A stretch of DNA of 64,000 bases from DYJK01 sp040755055. Lineage in GTDB: Bacteria; Bacteroidota; Ignavibacteria; Ignavibacteriales; Melioribacteraceae. The notes below the pieces were generated by a model that did not search any database, was not told the origin of the DNA, and saw only the letters and a list, made by a program, of their open reading frames with translations. Of the stretch, positions 36,080 to 43,992 are shown one piece after another. The translations under genes and the position numbers were made by a program. Position 1 is the first letter of the stretch; each line of letters opens with the position of its first letter. The stretch is from positions 31,526 through 95,525 of the forward strand of contig JBFMBS010000016.1 of the NCBI GenBank assembly GCA_040755055.1. The letters run 5' to 3'.

Positions 36080-36607
36080 CTATTTTTTCTTTTTTCCTTT
36101 TTGCGGTGCAAGAATAGCGTGCATCGCTCTGCCTTCAAATTTTGGTTCTTGCTCAACCTTAGAGACGTCTTCCAATCTCTCCAAAAATCTTTTCAATAAA
36201 GCTTCTCCAAGTTCCGTATAAGCAAGTTCGCGGCCCTTAAAGATAACCGATACTTTAACTTTATTTCCTTCTTCAAGAAAATTTGCAGCATGTCTTGCTT
36301 TAAAATCAAAATCATGTGTATCGGTATTTGGATGAAGCCTGATCTCTTTTAAAACACTTACTTGCTGTTTTTTCTTTTGTAATTTCTCTTTTTTCTGTAA
36401 CTCGTAAACAAATTTTCCGTAATTGATAACTTTGCAAACCGGAGGTGTTGCTTGCGGAGCTATTTCGACCAAATCCATTCCGGCTTCTTCGGCAATACGT
36501 AACGCTTCTTTCGTTGATACAATTCCAATTTGTTCTCCGTTAGCACCTATCAATCTAATTTCAGGAATTCGAATTTCCTGGTTTACCCGATATTTGATCT
36601 CAGTGAT
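36080..36607 (-). CDS. infC: Translation initiation factor IF-3, with AUC start codon
   Basis: A 175-aa IF-3. The N-domain begins '(I)TEIKYRVNQEIRIPEIRLI', followed by 'GANGEQIGIVSTKEALRIAE', and the C-domain includes 'HDFDFKARHAANFLEEGNKV'. The usual RVN...EIR start block lies upstream of the first ATG/GTG/TTG-type codon (TTG 36553). The only suitable start is ATC at 36607-36605, preceded by AGAGG six bases upstream. Non-standard AUU/AUC starts are a hallmark of infC and allow IF-3 to repress its own translation. The SD overlaps the thrS stop region. Confidence 0.93.
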   Translation of the reverse strand: MTEIKYRVNQEIRIPEIRLIGANGEQIGIVSTKEALRIAEEAGMDLVEIAPQATPPVCKVINYGKFVYELQKKEKLQKKKQQVSVLKEIRLHPNTDTHDFDFKARHAANFLEEGNKVKVSVIFKGRELAYTELGEALLKRFLERLEDVSKVEQEPKFEGRAMHAILAPQKGKKKK

Positions 36608-36618
36608 ATAATACCTCT

Positions 36619-38550
36619 TTAATAGTGATTAATTTTGTTTTTAATTTCGTCAGTAATTTGTTTTGCAAAATCTGTAACGGTCATTGTACCTTTATCACCT
36701 AATTTATGCTGGCGTACAGAAACCGAATTGGATTCTTTTTCTTTTTCGCCAACAATCAACATATAAGGTACTTTTTGAGTTTCCCAATCGCGAATCTTAT
36801 AACCGATTTTTTCATTTCTTTCATCGAGTTCAACAATAATATTGTTCTTTTTCAATTCATCCGCAACATGTTTTGCATATTCAAAATGATTTTGCGAGAC
36901 CGGGATAATTGCTGCCTGAACCGGCGCGAGCCATGTTGGAAAAGCCCCGGCATAATGTTCTATCAAAATTCCCATAAACCGTTCTATCGAGCCAAGCAAA
37001 GCGCGGTGTATCATAAATGGTTGATGTTCTTTGCCATCTTCGCCGATATATTTCATTTCAAACCGGGCCGGTTCATTGAAATCAAATTGAATTGTGCTCA
37101 ATTGCCATTCACGTTTCAGTGCATCTTTAATTTTAATATCTATCTTCGGACCGTAAAAAGCTCCGCCACCTTCATCTATCTGGTATTTTAAATTTTCCTT
37201 ATCAAGCGCTTTCATTAATGATTGTGTTGCTTTAACCCAGGATTCATCATTGCCAACAGATCCTTCCGGTTTGGTTGCAACATAGAACGCTAAGTCGTCA
37301 AAGCCAAATGATTTTAGCATGAATCGTGAAAATCTAACGACTTCGATTATTTCATCTTCCATCTGTTCATGTGTACAAAAGAGATGGGCATCATCTTGTG
37401 TAAATCCGCGCACTCTTAATAATCCGTGTAACACGCCGCTCTTTTCATAACGATATACAGTACCGAGTTCAGACCAGCGTAATGGCAGATCTCTGTATGA
37501 TCTCAATTTTGTTTTATAGATCATAATATGGAACGGGCAATTCATCGGTTTGATAAAATAATTTTGTTCATCGATACTCATTGGTGAATACATACTCTCT
37601 TTGTAGAAACCAAGATGTCCGCTTGTTTCCCACAACCAGCTTTTGCCAAGATGCGGTGTGTAAAGTAATTCATATCCATTTGAAAGATGCTGTTCGCGCC
37701 AGAAAGTTTCTATAGTATTTCTGATTCTTGCACCTTTGGGATGCCAGTAAATTAAACCGGCGCCGGCTTCTTCGTGAATGCTGAATAGATCGAGGGCTTT
37801 GCCTATTTTCCGGTGATCACGTTTCTTTGCTTCTTCCAGAAAAAGTAAATAATCATCAAGCATTTTTTTCTTCGGGAAAGAAATACCGTAGATTCTCTGC
37901 ATTCTTTTGTTATGTTCGTCACCGCGCCAGTACGATCCGGAAACATTCAACAACTTTAGATATTTTATTTTACCGACATCAGGTACGTGGGGACCGGTAC
38001 ATAGATCGGTAAAATCGCCTTCGTCGTAAATACTAATTACATCGTTAGCATCATCAAGTTCACTCAAAATTTCGAGTTTATAATTATCACCTTTCTTCTC
38101 GAAGAATTTAACCGCTTCTTCCTTTTTTAATTCTGTCCTCTTGAAAGGATTTTTCTGTTTTGCAATCTCAAGCATTTTATTTTCGATCTTAACCAGGTCT
38201 TCTTCGCTTAATGTTGAGTTGATATCGATATCATAGTAAAAACCGGAATCGATAGCCGGGCCAACGCCAAATTTTGCTTCAGGATAAATTGATTGCACAG
38301 CATGTGCCATCAAATGTGATGTAGAATGCCAGTAAGTATGTTTACCTTCGGGATCATCGAATGTTAAAATCTCTAACCGGGCATCGTTATAAATTTTTGT
38401 TGATAAGTCTTTAGCAACATCATCAACTTTGGCAACTACAGCGTCTTCAGCTAACCGGTTCGATAATTTCTGTGCGATTTCGAAAGGAGTAATACCCATT
38501 TCAAATTCTTTTATCGAACCATCCGGTAATTTTATTTTTATGTTATTCAT
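36619..38550 (-). CDS. thrS: Threonyl-tRNA synthetase
   Basis: A 643-aa ThrRS with an N-terminal TGS domain ('IKLPDGSIKEFEMGITPFEI'), an editing domain with zinc/His motif 'YWHSTSHLMAHAV', the class II catalytic core ('MNCPFHIMIYKTKLRSYRDL', 'RVRGFTQDDAHLFC') and a C-terminal anticodon-binding domain. It attaches threonine to tRNA-Thr and clears mischarged serine. Full length. Its stop region overlaps the ribosome binding site of infC. Confidence 0.97.
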   Translation of the reverse strand: MNNIKIKLPDGSIKEFEMGITPFEIAQKLSNRLAEDAVVAKVDDVAKDLSTKIYNDARLEILTFDDPEGKHTYWHSTSHLMAHAVQSIYPEAKFGVGPAIDSGFYYDIDINSTLSEEDLVKIENKMLEIAKQKNPFKRTELKKEEAVKFFEKKGDNYKLEILSELDDANDVISIYDEGDFTDLCTGPHVPDVGKIKYLKLLNVSGSYWRGDEHNKRMQRIYGISFPKKKMLDDYLLFLEEAKKRDHRKIGKALDLFSIHEEAGAGLIYWHPKGARIRNTIETFWREQHLSNGYELLYTPHLGKSWLWETSGHLGFYKESMYSPMSIDEQNYFIKPMNCPFHIMIYKTKLRSYRDLPLRWSELGTVYRYEKSGVLHGLLRVRGFTQDDAHLFCTHEQMEDEIIEVVRFSRFMLKSFGFDDLAFYVATKPEGSVGNDESWVKATQSLMKALDKENLKYQIDEGGGAFYGPKIDIKIKDALKREWQLSTIQFDFNEPARFEMKYIGEDGKEHQPFMIHRALLGSIERFMGILIEHYAGAFPTWLAPVQAAIIPVSQNHFEYAKHVADELKKNNIIVELDERNEKIGYKIRDWETQKVPYMLIVGEKEKESNSVSVRQHKLGDKGTMTVTDFAKQITDEIKNKINHY

Positions 38551-38564
38551 ATTCTTTTCTAAGC

Positions 38565-38587
38565 AAAAAAAAACGGAGATAACTCCG
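38565..38587 (-). terminator. Intrinsic terminator after tRNA-Val
   Basis: On the minus strand CGGAG-TTAT-CTCCG is followed by nine T, a compact rho-independent terminator ending the tRNA-Val transcript just before the thrS start. Confidence 0.85.
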
Positions 38588-38593
38588 ATTTTG

Positions 38594-38667
38594 TGGGTTC
38601 TATAGGATTCGAACCTATGACCTTCTGCACGTCAAGCAGACACTCTAGCCAACTGAGCTAAGAACCC
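38594..38667 (-). tRNA. tRNA-Val (GAC)
   Basis: A complete cloverleaf of 74 nt without encoded CCA. Acceptor GGGTTCT pairs AGAACCC. The anticodon stem TCTGC/GCAGA holds loop TTGACGT, giving anticodon GAC. The T-arm contains GGTTCGAATCC. It is followed by a terminator and preceded, in the minus direction, by a decayed copy of itself at 38720-38799. Confidence 0.95.
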
Positions 38668-38719
38668 CAAAAATTATCTGTCCATCATCAATACTTTTTG
38701 TTGGAGAAAATATTTTAAT

Positions 38720-38799
38720 TTCGAACCTATGACCTCCCCGACTAAGTCGGGGCACTCTAGCCAACCCGACATTGCCGGACAAGCTGAGCTAAGAAACCC
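38720..38799 (-). pseudogene. Decayed tRNA-Val copy with hairpin inserted in place of the anticodon arm
   Basis: On the plus strand it shares TTCGAACCTATGACCT, CACTCTAGCCAA and CTGAGCTAAGAA with tRNA-Val. The whole anticodon arm is replaced by CCCCGACT-A-AGTCGGGG (38736-38752). A second insert at 38765-38783 sits in the D-arm and reads CTTG plus a small hairpin on the minus strand. The 3' acceptor strand is lost, so it cannot be a normal tRNA. Confidence 0.8.
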
Positions 38800-38846
38800 T
38801 CGAAAATTAAAACGTCATTTTAATTAACCTTATACGAATAAATTAG

Positions 38847-38932
38847 TACCGAGAGCCGGACTCGAACCGGCACGGGTGTAAACACCCATAGGATTTTAAG
38901 TCCTATGCGTCTACCAATTCCGCCATCCCGGC
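38847..38932 (-). tRNA. tRNA-Leu (TAA)
   Basis: An 86-nt class II tRNA. Acceptor GCCGGGA pairs TCTCGGT with G-U wobbles. The anticodon stem TAGGA/TCCTA holds CTTAAAA, giving TAA. There is a long variable arm (GGGTGT/ACACCC) and the T-loop GGTTCGAGTCC. CCA is not encoded. Two tandem partial copies lie on its 5' side at 38945-39122. Confidence 0.95.
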
Positions 38933-38944
38933 AAAATTACTTCC

Positions 38945-39122
38945 AAAATTTTAAGTACCATGCGCCCGCCAAAAAACCGGCGGGTAAATCTACCAACTTG
39001 TCAGCCGCTGGCCGATTCCGCCATCCCGGCAAAATTATTTTCAGAATATTAAGTACTATGCATCCCGCTAAGCGGAGTAAATCTACTAACTTGCCAACCT
39101 CTTGCTGATTCTGCCAAATTGG
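38945..39122 (-). pseudogene. Two tandem decayed 5' halves of tRNA-Leu with inserted hairpins
   Basis: Units at 38945-39030 and 39045-39122 repeat the tRNA-Leu acceptor/D-arm/anticodon region (e.g. GATTCCGCCATCCCGGC) plus the flank GCAAAATTATTTT. Each has an insert in the D-arm at the same place (CTTGTCAGCCGCTGGC at 38997; CTTGCCAACC... at 39090). Each also has a second hairpin between D-arm and anticodon arm (CCCGCC/GGCGGG at 38965-38984; CCGCT/AGCGG at 39065-39075). The remaining gap up to 39279 shows no other feature. Confidence 0.8.
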
Positions 39123-39279
39123 AGTGCAAATATAAATCTTTTTTACAAATTATCGCAATAATTATGTTTTCACAATAAAATATTTCAAACATTTTTGTTG
39201 ATTTGAATCGAACACAAAACAAAAGTTAACTGAATTTGCAAAGAATGGTTCAATAAGCTATTTTTGCATTCGCTTTTAA

Positions 39280-39353
39280 GGGCCCATAGCTCAGTTGGTT
39301 AGAGCAGCTGACTCATAATCAGCGGGTCGGAGGTTCAAGTCCTTCTGGGCCCA
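39280..39353 (+). tRNA. tRNA with CAT anticodon (elongator Met, or Ile2)
   Basis: A 74-nt cloverleaf without encoded CCA. Acceptor GGGCCCA pairs TGGGCCC. The D-arm is GCTCAGTTGGTTAGAGC. The anticodon stem CTGA/TCAG holds CTCATAA, giving CAT. It is not the initiator type, which lacks the first acceptor pair. Met versus lysidine-modified Ile2 cannot be settled by eye. Confidence 0.93.
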
Positions 39354-39360
39354 CAAAAAA

Positions 39361-39392
39361 AGCCCGAATATGATTTATATTCGGGCTTTTTA
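39361..39392. terminator. Bidirectional intrinsic terminator between tRNA(CAT) and htpG
   Basis: AGCCCGAATAT and ATATTCGGGCT form an 11-bp stem with a 5-base loop. There are five T after it on the plus strand and seven A before it (39354-39360, U-run on the minus strand). It serves the plus-strand tRNA and the minus-strand htpG. Confidence 0.93.
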
Positions 39393-39397
39393 ATTAT

Positions 39398-41305
39398 TCA
39401 CCTCTTCTTCACCTGACAATACCAATCACTTGAATCCTCAAGGAGTGTATTTATCTTCTTCACTAAAGAGTATGGATCATCCAAACTTCCCTCTTGCAGT
39501 AAGGACAATTCATAAATCTGTTCGGTTACATTTTTCAGATAGTCATCGTTAGGATCAGATTTGAAAACCTTGATTAAATTTCTAACAAGTTTATGGTCGG
39601 GATTCACTTCCAAAATTTTCTTCTGCGGTGTTGTACCTTGATTAGCAAGCTTCATAATCTTGTGCATAGCAGCGGAAATTCCGTCATCCTCCGAAATCAA
39701 ACATGCGGCGCTATCAACCAACCTTTTAGATTCCTTAACATCCACCACTTTATCACCGAGTATCGATTTCATTTTAGAAAGCAGACTGAAAAAATGTTTC
39801 TTATCATCACTGCCCAATTCTTCGAGCTGCTCTTTCTTCCCTTCTACATTTTTAATTTTATCAAGATTTTTAAGATCGGTTACCGCTGCAGATTTGAACT
39901 CGTAATCTTTGTATTTGCGTAACGAAGAAACGACAAATTCATCAACCGGCTCTATTAGAAACAGAACTTCCAGACCTTTGTTCTTAAAAATTTCAAGGTG
40001 TGGATCAAGCAATAATGCTTCGCGACTGCTTCCGCTCATATAATAAATTTCTTTCTGCCCACCCTTCATCCGTGATGAATACTCTTCCAAAGAAATAAGT
40101 TCATCATGGTCTTTACATGAAGAAGAATTGAAACGAAGCAGTTCCATTATCTTATCATGATTTACGAAATCCGAATAACCGAGTTTCAAAATCTTGCCGT
40201 GTTCTTTCCAAAACTGCATGTACCATTCTTTATCATTTTTTGTTTTTTCTGCTAAATGCGAAAGTACTGTGCTTGTTACACTGGACGATATCTTTGAAAA
40301 GATTACATTCTCTTGTAAAGTCTCTCTCGAAATATTTAGAGGAAGGTCTTCCGAATCAACTACACCTTTCACAAAACTCAAATACTCTGGCAGCAAATCT
40401 TTATTCTTATGTTGGATTAAAACTCTTCTAACGTACAAATCCAAACCGTAATTTTCGCGGTCGTGCCAAAAGAAATCCGTGTTCTTTTTGGGAATGAAAA
40501 GAAGAGCATTAAATTGAATCGGCGCATCAACTGATTTGTGAATCAGGTCGAGCGGTTCATCGTTATCATAGCTTAAAAAATTATAGAACTCTTTGTACTG
40601 CTCTTTAGTTATTGATGATTTCGGCTCGCGCCAAATAGCGTTAACAGTATTAATTTTATCTTTACCAACGTAAATAGGAAAAGAAATAAAGTTCGAATGT
40701 TTTTTTATTATGCTTTCGAGTTTCCATTTTTCGGCGAACTCTTTTGCATCGTCTTTAAGATATACCTCAATCGTTGTGCCTCTTGATGTGTTTTCGTCAA
40801 GATCAGAAATCTCGTAATCACCCAATCCATCGGAACGCCACAAGATTGCCGTTTCGTCTTTCCTAAAAGATTTAGTTTTTACAATTACTTCTTTTGCAAC
40901 CATGAATACTGAATAGAAACCGACGCCAAACTTGCCTATAATATTGTTCGCTTCGGATTTAGCATCAGCAAGCATCTTCACAAAATCTTCCGTACCGGAC
41001 TTTGCAATAGTGCCGATATTCGATATCACCTCATCGCGTGTCATTCCAATACCGGTATCGGTTACAGAAATAAAATTTTTCTTCTCATCAAACTCTATTT
41101 TTATTTCAAGCGGAAGATCATTATCTAGTATTTCAACACCGCGGTTGGATTCAAACCGTAATTTATCTAGTGCATCTGAAGCATTTGAAATTAACTCGCG
41201 CAAAAAGATTTCACGGCTTGTGTATAATGAATGGACTAAAATATCGAGCAGCTTTTTTACTTCTGCTTTAAATTCATATTTCTGCGAATGTAACTTCTCG
41301 CTCAT
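39398..41305 (-). CDS. htpG: Molecular chaperone HtpG (Hsp90)
   Basis: A 635-aa Hsp90 with a GHKL ATPase N-domain ('LISNASDALDKLRF', 'VTDTGIGMTRDEVISNIGTI', 'GKFGVGFYSVFMVA'), middle domain ('NISRETLQEN') and C-terminal dimerisation domain. Length matches the bacterial family. It is monocistronic, with its own terminator and a gap upstream of its ATG. Confidence 0.97.
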   Translation of the reverse strand: MSEKLHSQKYEFKAEVKKLLDILVHSLYTSREIFLRELISNASDALDKLRFESNRGVEILDNDLPLEIKIEFDEKKNFISVTDTGIGMTRDEVISNIGTIAKSGTEDFVKMLADAKSEANNIIGKFGVGFYSVFMVAKEVIVKTKSFRKDETAILWRSDGLGDYEISDLDENTSRGTTIEVYLKDDAKEFAEKWKLESIIKKHSNFISFPIYVGKDKINTVNAIWREPKSSITKEQYKEFYNFLSYDNDEPLDLIHKSVDAPIQFNALLFIPKKNTDFFWHDRENYGLDLYVRRVLIQHKNKDLLPEYLSFVKGVVDSEDLPLNISRETLQENVIFSKISSSVTSTVLSHLAEKTKNDKEWYMQFWKEHGKILKLGYSDFVNHDKIMELLRFNSSSCKDHDELISLEEYSSRMKGGQKEIYYMSGSSREALLLDPHLEIFKNKGLEVLFLIEPVDEFVVSSLRKYKDYEFKSAAVTDLKNLDKIKNVEGKKEQLEELGSDDKKHFFSLLSKMKSILGDKVVDVKESKRLVDSAACLISEDDGISAAMHKIMKLANQGTTPQKKILEVNPDHKLVRNLIKVFKSDPNDDYLKNVTEQIYELSLLQEGSLDDPYSLVKKINTLLEDSSDWYCQVKKR

Positions 41306-41400
41306 ATAAACTCCTGAAATAAAAATTTTGTAGTTAAAATATTTTTATAACACAAAAATATTGAATTGTAAATTTTGAGAAAAGATTCCCTACGTAGGAT

Positions 41401-41568
41401 TTATTTATCTATCTGATCCTTCTTTTCGGTATCGTCTTCATGTAAACCTTTTTTAAATTGCTTAACACCTTGTCCGATCCCTTTCATCAATTCTGGAATT
41501 TTTTTACCGCCAAATAGAAGAATAAGAACTAATACTATCAGGATTATTTCGGTTGCACCGAGATTCAT
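41401..41568 (-). CDS. tatA: Twin-arginine translocase subunit TatA/E
   Basis: A 55-aa protein with one TM helix ('EIILIVLVLILLFGG') followed by 'KKIPELMKGIGQGVKQFKKG', an amphipathic helix, and a charged tail, as in TatA/E. ATG 41568 is chosen because GAGGTG lies five bases upstream. The pore subunit would work with TatC (8967-9722) to export folded proteins such as ActB. It stands alone, with no tatB recognisable in the window. Confidence 0.92.
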   Translation of the reverse strand: MNLGATEIILIVLVLILLFGGKKIPELMKGIGQGVKQFKKGLHEDDTEKKDQIDK

Positions 41569-41592
41569 ATTATCACCTCTTTTGTTAATCAA

Positions 41593-41958
41593 ATATACAA
41601 ATTTCTTACTAAAACTTTACTCCACTTAATTAGTATATGTGCCGATAGTGTTTAAAATAATTTTGAAAGAGGAATTTTTCTTTTATTACTTAATATATTC
41701 TAAAGTTTTTTACATCACTATTGAACTCATCCCTACCCTTCTCCTAAAAGGCAATGGCGTCAACGTAGGGGAAGTAAGGAAAAAATATGAAAAAGAATAG
41801 AACACGGATTGCTCGGATGACACAGATTTTCGCGGATTTTATCTGTGCAAATCCGTTTAATCCGCGTCATCCGTGGTCTATCAAAACTTAAGTTGACAGC
41901 ATGGCCTCAAAGGAGAGAGACTATCCCAATGGGATGCCTTTGGCAGAGTGAGGTCATT
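41593..41958. other. 366-bp gene-free region with repeats between tatA and the GT-C gene
   Basis: Contains a C-rich/G-rich element at 41728-41773 (CCCTACCC ... GTAGGGGAAG), the ACACGGAT repeat copy 2 (41800-41880), and a nested hairpin at about 41903-41950. The latter has pairs CCTCA/TGAGG, AAAGG/CCTTT and an ATCCC-AAT-GGGAT mini-palindrome at 41923-41935. No frame looks coding. Confidence 0.7.
41800..41880. repeat. ACACGGAT-type interspersed repeat, copy 2 (uninterrupted)
   Basis: Reads GAACACGGATTGCTCGGATG, then ACACAGATTTTCGCGGATTT, ATCTGTGCAAATCCG and ATCCGCGTCATCCGTGGTC. The two halves are near-inverse, giving an imperfect long palindrome. Copy 1 is at 23197-23290. Confidence 0.85.
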
Positions 41959-43926
41959 CTACTTTAATAGATATGAACCAAATACCGAAGGTGAATATTT
42001 TTGCAGCATTTTGAAATGACCAATCACTTCCGATGCACGGTTTTGCTTCTCAGCAATCTTCATCGAATAAAAATGAGCAATCATATTGAGTGAATCTATT
42101 TTGACAGCCGAGTCAAATAGTTTTGCACTTTTATCGTAATCACCAACATTAAAAAAACCGATCCCTTCAACCGCATCTATATCCGATAATCTTGAACTGC
42201 AATATGTTTTTGCACTATCACAAATATTAATAAGTTTTTCAAGCAAAGAACTTTTATTCATCGGGGTTATCTTATTCACAATGGTAGATGCTTTTATATA
42301 ATGTTTGACAAATTTTACATCGCAGTTATGTTTGGTCTGCAAAGGTTCATTCCGTTTAGTGAAAACCGGCAGCAACTGGTTTAGCTCACTTGGATAAATC
42401 AGTTGTGTGTAATAATTCAGGTAAAATTTTTCTTGAACGAACAAAGCACATTCAGCAAAAGCAGTCGGTTTAGCACCAGCCGGAAAAATTATATAATCCG
42501 GTTTCTGCTGTAACACATAATCGGCATTGTAACGTCTCTCTTTCCAGAGCACCGGCAATTCTTCATCGATACCTTTTACCTCTTTAGGATTATGTGCGAT
42601 ATATTCATTCGCTAAACCGACAATATCGATTATTCTTGCATCAGTGTTGTAAGAGAATGAACCTATAGTTGACAACGCAACAGTAATCCGATTATGATTC
42701 ATGGACGATGATTCAATCCAATCGGCATAGATCTTCATTTTCTTTACCAGCCCGGCTTCGTAGGATTTTTTTTCAATTATAAAAGCTAATTGCTGCCGGT
42801 AATTCGTGTATCCGTATATGACAATAATAGAAAATGTAATTATTGCAAATGCAATCTTAAGCTTATTGTTAACAAGTTTCTTTAGTGATAAAATTCCTTT
42901 GATGGCGAATATAAAGACAATCGGCAGAAACGGAAGAAAGAACCGATAGATAGGAAGTACATCCCCTCCGATAAAAATAATTGCAATAAAATTTGTTAAA
43001 ATGAAATAATAGAAAAATATTATTTGATGTTTTGCACTTCTGTAAGCAAACGCCGGCAGTACGAGCAGAGCCCCGTATAATAAATTATTTTGTGCGAACT
43101 CAAGAAAGTAATTTAATCCCCTTATTAGAAATTCTGTTGTAAAGTCTGTCTTAGCATAAAATGTATTTGGTAATAAATGTCCGTAGTAAATTAACCGGAA
43201 TGCTATGTGAGAGAATATCAACAAAATATACACGGCTAATTCAATAGCTCTTTCTCTATTCAAATATTTATTTGAGTTATAATTTATACCGGGATATCTA
43301 CCATTACGAATAGCGATGTAATCAAACAAGCAAAGAAGGATGAATATTAACATCCCTTCCGGCCGAACTAACGAATTAAGAAAAGAGACTGCTACAAACA
43401 GAGAGCCAAAAGATGTCTTCTTTTTCCTATTCCACAACAAAAAAATTGTCATCAGCGTTAAGGAGATGAATAATGATGTTTCCATTCCGCTTACACTCCA
43501 ATACATCATTGGCGCGGAATAACTTACAAGGGACGGAGGGAGCAGACACATCAGCGGATAAAATATTTTGGATTCACCGTAGTCTATAAACAATCTTGAA
43601 AGAAAAAATGTAAGCCAGATTGCCGTAACACCAAATAACAACGACATTACTTGCGCAGCAGTTTCTAAATCAATATTCATTTTATGAAATATACCGAGGA
43701 CTAACACCCACAGAAAGTTTGTGTAACCTTCAACTTTTTCTCCTTCATTAAATACTAATCCTTTCCCTTCAGCAAAATTCTTTGCATAACGGAATGATGT
43801 GTATGCATCATCTTGAATAAAATTAATCTCTAAGCAATCTGAAATGAAATTATAAGAGAGGGTTAATAGAATGATCATCGAGAGAAGAATTGCAAGATGA
43901 TCTTTATTTTTAATAAGCAAGCGCAT
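41959..43926 (-). CDS. GT-C-type membrane glycosyltransferase with C-terminal TPR-like region
   Basis: A 655-aa protein with about ten TM helices in residues 10-375. The first periplasmic loop carries 'QDDAYTSFRYAKNFAEGKGL' and 'VEGYTNFLW', close to arabinofuranosyl/mannosyltransferase-type GT-C enzymes, with the acidic pair DD as likely catalytic region. GT-C enzymes use polyprenyl-phosphate sugars outside the membrane. The soluble C-terminal part ends in one or two TPR-like helix pairs ('GDYDKSAKLFDSAVKIDS'). Substrate is unknown; an envelope glycan or glycoprotein is inferred. Confidence 0.8.
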   Translation of the reverse strand: MRLLIKNKDHLAILLSMIILLTLSYNFISDCLEINFIQDDAYTSFRYAKNFAEGKGLVFNEGEKVEGYTNFLWVLVLGIFHKMNIDLETAAQVMSLLFGVTAIWLTFFLSRLFIDYGESKIFYPLMCLLPPSLVSYSAPMMYWSVSGMETSLFISLTLMTIFLLWNRKKKTSFGSLFVAVSFLNSLVRPEGMLIFILLCLFDYIAIRNGRYPGINYNSNKYLNRERAIELAVYILLIFSHIAFRLIYYGHLLPNTFYAKTDFTTEFLIRGLNYFLEFAQNNLLYGALLVLPAFAYRSAKHQIIFFYYFILTNFIAIIFIGGDVLPIYRFFLPFLPIVFIFAIKGILSLKKLVNNKLKIAFAIITFSIIVIYGYTNYRQQLAFIIEKKSYEAGLVKKMKIYADWIESSSMNHNRITVALSTIGSFSYNTDARIIDIVGLANEYIAHNPKEVKGIDEELPVLWKERRYNADYVLQQKPDYIIFPAGAKPTAFAECALFVQEKFYLNYYTQLIYPSELNQLLPVFTKRNEPLQTKHNCDVKFVKHYIKASTIVNKITPMNKSSLLEKLINICDSAKTYCSSRLSDIDAVEGIGFFNVGDYDKSAKLFDSAVKIDSLNMIAHFYSMKIAEKQNRASEVIGHFKMLQKYSPSVFGSYLLK

Positions 43927-43992
43927 TTAATTCGAACTGCAAATTAGTTAGGTAATAAATTACTAATTTTGTATTTGGTATTCATTCAATGA

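Noticed and set aside
36608..36622. ATT codon at 36622-36620 as the infC start
   Set aside because: It lies upstream of the AGAGG ribosome binding site, so initiation there is unlikely.
38720..38799. Second functional tRNA gene
   Set aside because: No anticodon loop and no intact acceptor pairing.
38905..39108. Plus-strand open frame of 67 aa with an internal repeat
   Set aside because: It is made entirely of the tRNA-Leu copies; the repeated peptide only reflects the tandem DNA duplication.
38945..39122. Possible CRISPR-like array
   Set aside because: Units are about 90 bp, only two or three, and are recognisable tRNA-Leu 5' halves, with no repeat-spacer pattern and no cas genes.
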